Assembly: GCA_022571615.1 (NCBI GenBank)
Contig: JACZXM010000163.1
Location: 1 to 6,773, forward strand
Direction: 5' to 3'
Source: Acidobacteriota bacterium
GTDB lineage: Bacteria > Acidobacteriota > UBA890 > WLXD01
DNA: 6,773 nucleotides
Shown: piece by piece, positions 5,379 to 6,773 of the stretch
How positions within the stretch are numbered: the stretch's first letter is position 1
Layout of the letters: the number at the start of each line of letters is the position of its first letter
Position numbers and translations under genes: made by a program
The notes under the pieces: generated by a model
Seen by the model: the letters and a program-made list of their open reading frames with translations, nothing else
Databases searched by the model: none
Told to the model about the DNA's origin: nothing

Positions 5379-6509
5379 ATGATGAAAACTTCAAAGATCG
5401 CTCGAATTCTACCTTTACTGATAATCGTGGCCGCGCTCGTGTGGCCCTCGGCAGCCTTTGCTCAGGACGCAGAGGCCGCCGACAAGGCCTGGCGTGCCGG
5501 CTTCAAGGCGTTCCAGGACGGCAATCCCCGCCAGTGCATCACTCAGATGCGCGCCGCGCTCAAGGCAGCCGGCGAGGTATACGAGCGCTGGGGCTGGTTG
5601 CGCAAGACGCTGGGGATTTGTCTCGCACAGCGCCGCCAGCACGACGAGGCGATCTCCGAGCTGCAGGCCGCCAAGGAGCTGGTGTCAGAGGACCAGGACC
5701 GATTCGAGGTCAACCACGGCCTCGCCCAGGTCTACGTAGCGCGGGGCAACGCCGGCGACTACGACCGTGCCATCGCCTCGGAGAACGAGGCCGCCAAGTA
5801 CGCTAGCGGCAGCCGCCGTAAGGCCCTGGTAGCCAAGACGATCGGGCAGGCTTACTATTTCAAAGAGAACTGGCGCAACGCCATCGAGCACCTGGAGCAA
5901 TCGGCCCGGAGCCGAAGCACGGATGCCGATCTGGCGCAGAAGCTCGGGCGTGCCTACCTGGAGTCGGGCAACACCGGCAAGGCCATGGAGTGGTTTCAGA
6001 AGACGCTGTCGCTGGACCGCAACAACACCGCGGCGATCACCAATATGGGGCGGCTGTATCTGAACGAGGGCAAGTGGACCGAGGCGGTGCGGTATCTGCA
6101 ACAGGCCGTTCGCGCCGACGCGCAGAGCATGCAGGTGCGCAATCTGCTCGGTCGTGCTTACCTGGGCGACAGGCGTTACAACGATGCGATCACCCAGCTC
6201 GTGCAGGTGGTGCAGTCACGCAGTAGCGACGGCGGCGCGCACTACAACCTCGGACAGGCCTACCAGGCCTCCGGCAACGACGCCAATGCGATCGAGTCCT
6301 ACACCGATGCGCTGGCGTACCTTGTAGCCGGCTCGACCACACGTGCCGATTGCCTCTACGACATCGGCTTCGTGTACGAGAAGGTGGGACGCTACGACGA
6401 CGCTCTGCAGGCGCTCGAGGATTCGGCTGCCATCGATGCCTCGACCAAAACGACTGAGGCGATCGCGCGGGTCAAGGTACGCATAAGCCGGCAAAAGTCC
6501 GGATCCTGA
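5379..6509 (+). CDS. Exported tetratricopeptide repeat protein of the Ton cluster
   Basis: This 376-residue protein begins with a Sec-type signal peptide: basic start (MMKTSKIARI), hydrophobic core (about 11-22) and likely cleavage after AFA (26-28), before QDAEAAD. There is no lipobox Cys. The rest is an almost continuous TPR array; about nine helix-pair units can be tiled at roughly 37-67, 68-104, 108-144, 145-181, 183-215, 217-249, 251-284, 285-318 and 323-356. Clear cores include KLGRAYLESGNTGKAMEWF, NMGRLYLNEGKWTEAVRYL, NLGQAYQASGNDANAIESY and DIGFVYEKVGRYDDALQAL. Such solenoids bind proteins and have no catalytic residues. Being periplasmic and next to tonB on the same strand, it may scaffold or regulate the Ton complex or bring it to a client; the partner is unknown. 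The start was set at ATG 5379, with AGG (5371-5373) as a weak ribosome site; an in-frame GTG at 5367 and ATG at 5382 are alternatives that do not change the signal peptide. Confidence 0.88.
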   Translation: MMKTSKIARILPLLIIVAALVWPSAAFAQDAEAADKAWRAGFKAFQDGNPRQCITQMRAALKAAGEVYERWGWLRKTLGICLAQRRQHDEAISELQAAKELVSEDQDRFEVNHGLAQVYVARGNAGDYDRAIASENEAAKYASGSRRKALVAKTIGQAYYFKENWRNAIEHLEQSARSRSTDADLAQKLGRAYLESGNTGKAMEWFQKTLSLDRNNTAAITNMGRLYLNEGKWTEAVRYLQQAVRADAQSMQVRNLLGRAYLGDRRYNDAITQLVQVVQSRSSDGGAHYNLGQAYQASGNDANAIESYTDALAYLVAGSTTRADCLYDIGFVYEKVGRYDDALQALEDSAAIDASTKTTEAIARVKVRISRQKSGS

Positions 6510-6773
6510 GCGGTCTCGACGGCCGATAGCTGCGTTGGGCCACCTTCGCATGACACCGGAGGGGGACGCAGCAGGGGATGAGGTCGCCCACGTCCTGGCG
6601 CTGTGGCCGGCCTCTCGAGGCGGCTTGCGGGTAGGAGGCCAGCAGAACGGACGTGCTCGACCCTCATCCTCTGCTGCTGCCACTGGCGGTGTCTCCCGCT
6701 GCTACGCCACCCCCGACAGCGCGCCTGCGCTGGAAGGGTTGTTCAGGAGCCTGATACATTCTGCCAAACTATC
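6510..6773. other. Gene-free 3' segment of the window
   Basis: No convincing coding frame crosses this stretch; the open frames on the minus strand run into the TPR gene and have shadow-like composition. Its main content is the long palindrome described separately. Near the end, TGATACATT (6752-6760) fits an extended -10 pattern and might serve a gene beyond the window, but it lacks a matching -35. No transposase fragment or RNA gene was recognised. Confidence 0.4.
6552..6693. repeat. Long nested imperfect palindrome (about 142 bases)
   Basis: The core arms 6568-6586 and 6658-6677 pair over 19 base pairs, with one G-T/G-U pair (6575-6670) and one bulged base (C6661). Inside, CACGTCC (6589-6595) pairs with GGACGTG (6649-6655), TGGC (6596-6599) with GCCA (6638-6641), and GCCT (6610-6613) with AGGC (6618-6621) under a CTCG loop, extended by GCC/GGC (6606-6608/6622-6624) past a bulge. 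Outside, GACACCG (6552-6558) pairs with CGGTGTC (6687-6693) across a symmetric 9 by 9 internal loop. The whole could fold as one rod-like RNA or a cruciform. It starts 43 bases after the TPR stop. Possibilities are a transcript-end structure, a small structured RNA, or a non-autonomous palindromic repeat element. No long T-run follows, which argues against an ordinary intrinsic terminator. No coding content was seen. Confidence 0.6.

Noticed and set aside
6216..6683. Minus-strand open frames across the 3' end of the TPR gene and the palindrome
   Set aside because: They overlap a well-supported gene, have no recognisable domain, and run through the inverted repeat that explains the sequence better.
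1..6773. Mobile element or phage origin for the region
   Set aside because: No transposase, integrase, insertion-sequence ends, target duplication or abrupt composition change was seen. The terminal palindrome alone is not enough.

Overview
The window reads as GC-rich chromosomal DNA (roughly 60-65% G+C by eye) from a free-living Gram-negative bacterium with an outer membrane. The evidence is a lipoprotein signal, a TonB/ExbB/ExbD system and Sec-type signal peptides. The VWA gene resembles the 'VWFA-related' family that is abundant in Acidobacteriota, and the Ton genes look like those of Acidobacteriota or other deep-branching Gram-negatives. The phylum is an inference, and a proteobacterial host cannot be excluded. 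All six genes lie on the + strand. No tRNA, rRNA, CRISPR array, transposase or phage gene was seen.

Layout. Positions 1-153 hold no supported gene, only weak promoter-like sequence. A lipoprotein with a transglutaminase/cysteine-peptidase-like domain and C-terminal TPRs follows (154-1299). After a 97-base gap holding a compound hairpin comes an exported protein with a probable Ig-like domain and a VWA domain (1397-2716). The gap at 2717-3019 holds hairpins, then two tandem sigma70-type promoters and a leader of about 150-210 bases. A compact Ton cluster follows: exbB (3020-3661), exbD1 (3697-4116), exbD2 (4126-4557) and tonB (4573-5289). An exported protein built almost entirely of TPRs (5379-6509) comes next, behind an 89-base gap that may carry its own promoter and a 9-bp direct repeat. 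The last 264 bases hold no gene but contain a long nested palindrome (6552-6693).

How the genes may work together. ExbB with one or both ExbDs should form a proton-driven inner-membrane motor that energises TonB, which reaches across the periplasm. The downstream TPR protein is predicted to be periplasmic and could be a partner or scaffold of this Ton complex. The two upstream genes make envelope proteins (a putative enzyme plus TPR, and a metal-ion-binding adhesion-type domain) and appear to form a separate transcription unit, so a functional link to the Ton cluster is only a hypothesis. Each component family is known. The less ordinary points are the tandem divergent ExbDs, the acidic TonB linker, the TPR partner and the terminal palindrome.
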